Source: Pseudomaricurvus albidus
GTDB taxonomy: Bacteria > Pseudomonadota > Gammaproteobacteria > Pseudomonadales > Cellvibrionaceae
NCBI RefSeq assembly: GCF_018863235.1
Contig: NZ_JAHKRS010000011.1
Span: forward strand, 88,002-152,001
Length of the DNA stretch: 64,000 nucleotides
Direction of reading: 5' to 3'
Shown here: piece after piece, positions 62,401-64,000 of the stretch
Layout: each line of letters starts with the position of its first letter
Position numbering within the stretch: position 1 is the first letter of the stretch
The notes under the pieces: generated by a model
Told to the model about the DNA's origin: nothing
Databases searched by the model: none
The model's input: only the letters and a program-made list of their open reading frames with translations
Made by a program: the position numbers and the translations under genes

Positions 62401-62613
62401 TGCCCGGAAAAGCTGTATTGTCTCATTTTTTGGTTTTTTAACAGTCTGCTAAAATAAGTGGCAAGAAAATCCAGCCAGCAGAGCCAGGCTAAATTGCAGG
62501 TTTAGAAACGCATTTAATCTCCGCGCCATAGGTAGGGGGCTCTAGGCGGAGACACCGAGTATTTCTTGCTAAAGAGAAGGGCGTTTTTCCATCGGAGCTC
62601 GACGATAATCCTT

Positions 62614-62637
62614 AAAAAGGGCCAGAATACTGGCCCT
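62614..62637 (-). terminator. Terminator downstream of the TonB receptor remnant
   Basis: On the minus strand AGGGCCAG-TATT-CTGGCCCT is followed by TTTTT. Stem is perfect. Confidence 0.8.
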
Positions 62638-62665
62638 CAAAAGGCGGTAGCGCTTTTAACATGCC

Positions 62666-63175
62666 TTACCAGGAGTATGTCAGGTCCACCCCGTAGCTCC
62701 GCGGCCGACCCATAATGTCCATATAGTCGCCTAAGTCATCGCCGGTGGTACTCCTCACATACTCCTTGTCACCGAGGTTCTTGCCCCACAGCGCCACAGC
62801 CCAGCGGCCGTCGTCGGGCTCTAGGGTGACGCGCGCGCCTAGCAGGCCGTAGCCGTCTTTGGCGAAGAACGCCTCGTCCACCTCGCTGCCAATGAACCCT
62901 GAGGAGTCGTCCCGGTAGCTGTAATCCACCATAAAGGCGGCTTGCAGATTACTGCTGACAGATGTTTCATAGCGGGCGCGCAGGTTGCCGCTCCAGGAGG
63001 GGGTATTGGGACGATCCATCCCTTCAATAGAGTAGGCAATACCATCCTGGCTGGTACCGATTTGGTCGGAGTCAGTGATTTCCGCTTCCAGATAGGCAAT
63101 GCTCGCTTCCAGGGTTAACCCTTCGGCCAGCAGCCAAGCGATATCAAGTTCTGCCCCCCGATGCTCAGCGTCGCC
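62666..63175 (-). pseudogene. TonB-dependent receptor, C-terminal barrel remnant
   Basis: About 170 residues of receptor C-terminus: RGAELDIAWLLAEGLTLEAS, SWSGNLRARYETSV, VALWGKNLGDKEYV and the last strand RSYGVDLTYSW. The frame meets a TAG at 63176-63178, and the plug and first two-thirds of the barrel are missing. Whether the missing part was lost to a mobile element is not visible; mobile DNA lies on both sides. Confidence 0.75.
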
Positions 63176-63401
63176 CTAGTACCAGGCGGAGTGGGTCGGC
63201 CTCTCGGAAAAGACAATCCCGATGTTCTACTCGACACTCAAACTGCTGGGTGGGCCCGCCGCTTCTGCAATAAAATAAACTCGTACGGCATGAGGAGGGG
63301 GAGCTGAGTAATAAGTAATTAATAAAGGCGCGCGACGCTACCCTTGAAATGGCCATATGCCACAAAAAGTGACGCCGCGTAAAAGTGATTTTTACAAGAT
63401 A

Positions 63402-63845
63402 TTAGCCTTCGGCATCATTCCAGGCCTTGGTTTCAACAACAATCAATTCACGATAGTGCCTCGGCATATCCCAGGTGCCTAAAAAGCCCTTGGGCACCAA
63501 AAAGTTGTCACCCTTCTTGAAGGTTTGTGCAGTGCCATCGATATGGGTCAAAGTCACCTCGCCTTCGAGCACATAGACATACTCGTCGTAGGTGAATGGC
63601 TCCTTGATCTCAATGAGGGCTGGCGTTGATTCATAAAGTGCGACAACCACTTCACCCTGATGCAGGATTTTCATCCAGTTTTTCTGCTTGCCTTTAAGAA
63701 TTACTTCCTCGGGAAAAGGGGGGATTAGCTCAAGTGCCGCCTTCTTCATTGCCTCGGGGTACATTGGCAGGACTTCGGGAGCAGCTTGGGTTTGCATACT
63801 CACAGCTGCGAACAACACCGTGAGTGATGATAAAAGTTTTTTCAT
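63402..63845 (-). CDS. Exported cupin-domain protein
   Basis: 147 residues from the ATG at 63845 (AAAGGA nine bases upstream). Signal peptide (KKLLSSLTVLFAAVSMQTQA). Cupin fold: EPFTYDEYVYVLEGEVTLTH, TFKKGDNFLVPKGFLGTWDM. Similar to the ethanolamine-utilisation/DUF861-like cupins that bind a metal or small ligand. Periplasmic. Function not assigned. Its upstream region borders an IS30-family element. Confidence 0.8.
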   Translation of the reverse strand: MKKLLSSLTVLFAAVSMQTQAAPEVLPMYPEAMKKAALELIPPFPEEVILKGKQKNWMKILHQGEVVVALYESTPALIEIKEPFTYDEYVYVLEGEVTLTHIDGTAQTFKKGDNFLVPKGFLGTWDMPRHYRELIVVETKAWNDAEG

Positions 63846-63962
63846 AATGTTATTTCCTTTGTTAAAAAAGCGTCGCGGTTTCGGATAATGAGTGCAATTT
63901 CCTAGTGAGGACGGCCAGCTGATATAGTTCGGTGCCATTTTCTCGCCAAAGGAAATAACACA

Positions 63963-64000
63963 ATGAGCTATAAGCAGCTGACCGAAGGTGAACGATACCA
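63963..64000 (+). CDS. IS30-family transposase, first codons (runs off the window)
   Basis: The frame from ATG at 63963 reads MSYKQLTEGERY, the start of IS30-family transposases (MSYxQLTExERY). RBS AAGGAAATAACACA. The rest lies beyond the window. A terminal inverted repeat should lie between 63880 and 63960; it was not identified. Confidence 0.75.
   Translation, partial: MSYKQLTEGERY

Overview
The window reads as part of an accessory replicon (plasmid, megaplasmid or chromid, possibly integrated) of a marine-type gammaproteobacterium. No rRNA, tRNA or ribosomal-protein genes were seen. At 13.0-18.6 kb there is a complete replication and partition block: a divergent ParB-like gene, parA, parB, a tandem ribbon-helix-helix regulator, an RPA-type replication initiator, and an iteron origin with a perfect DnaA box. 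A Tus-family replication-terminator gene lies at 3.65-4.53 kb. TonB receptors, SulP, DUF1302-like and DUF3604 proteins, and a coenzyme F420 cluster of the kind known from Colwellia-like bacteria, fit a marine gammaproteobacterium. The genus cannot be fixed from sequence alone.

Layout. 0-2.1 kb: end of an outer-membrane barrel gene and an atypical Nramp-family transporter. 2.3-4.5 kb: a zeta toxin/ParD-like antitoxin pair with a perfect operator palindrome, then the Tus-like gene. 4.9-8.9 kb: two unrecognised membrane-anchored proteins and a secreted protein. 9.0-12.9 kb: an AcuI-type reductase, a PTPS/QueD-like protein with a queuosine-precursor-type (VUT) transporter, and an SDR. 13.0-18.6 kb: rep/par/origin. 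18.7-22.3 kb: an OxyR-like regulator divergent from a beta-carbonic anhydrase and a SulP anion transporter, a likely bicarbonate module. 22.5-24.4 kb: a DUF3604 lipoprotein. 24.5-28.8 kb: a bufferin-type copper RiPP operon (YHS protein, thioredoxin, BufA, BufB, BufC, DoxX) under a divergent AraC regulator. 28.8-31.5 kb: a LysR regulator divergent from carboxymuconolactone-decarboxylase, DUF1348 and PPOX genes.

31.6-47.6 kb is the most interesting region. It has an NCS1 nucleobase permease, an N-carbamoyl amidohydrolase, a TonB receptor, a dihydropyrimidinase, a LysR regulator, an LLM-class oxidoreductase, F420:NADP oxidoreductase and the complete F420 biosynthesis set (cofE, cofC, cofD, cofH, cofG). 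Divergent from cofG are uracil phosphoribosyltransferase and a RutR-like TetR regulator, with two RutR-like operator sequences in the shared promoter. The second and third enzymes of reductive pyrimidine breakdown are present, but no dihydropyrimidine dehydrogenase is. I propose that the LLM enzyme, fed by F420H2, does the first step.

47.7-56.4 kb is a composite mobile island: a truncated glycerophosphodiesterase gene, a Tn3-family transposase, a RES-type toxin-antitoxin pair, and a GC-rich IS91-type element carrying a tyrosine recombinase, whose right end abuts CAAG inside a truncated aldehyde dehydrogenase gene. 57.4-64.0 kb: an SDR and an aldehyde dehydrogenase divergent from a CoA-transferase/CoA-ester-lyase pair, then an IS5 fragment, a truncated TonB receptor, a secreted cupin protein and the first codons of an IS30-family transposase at the window edge.
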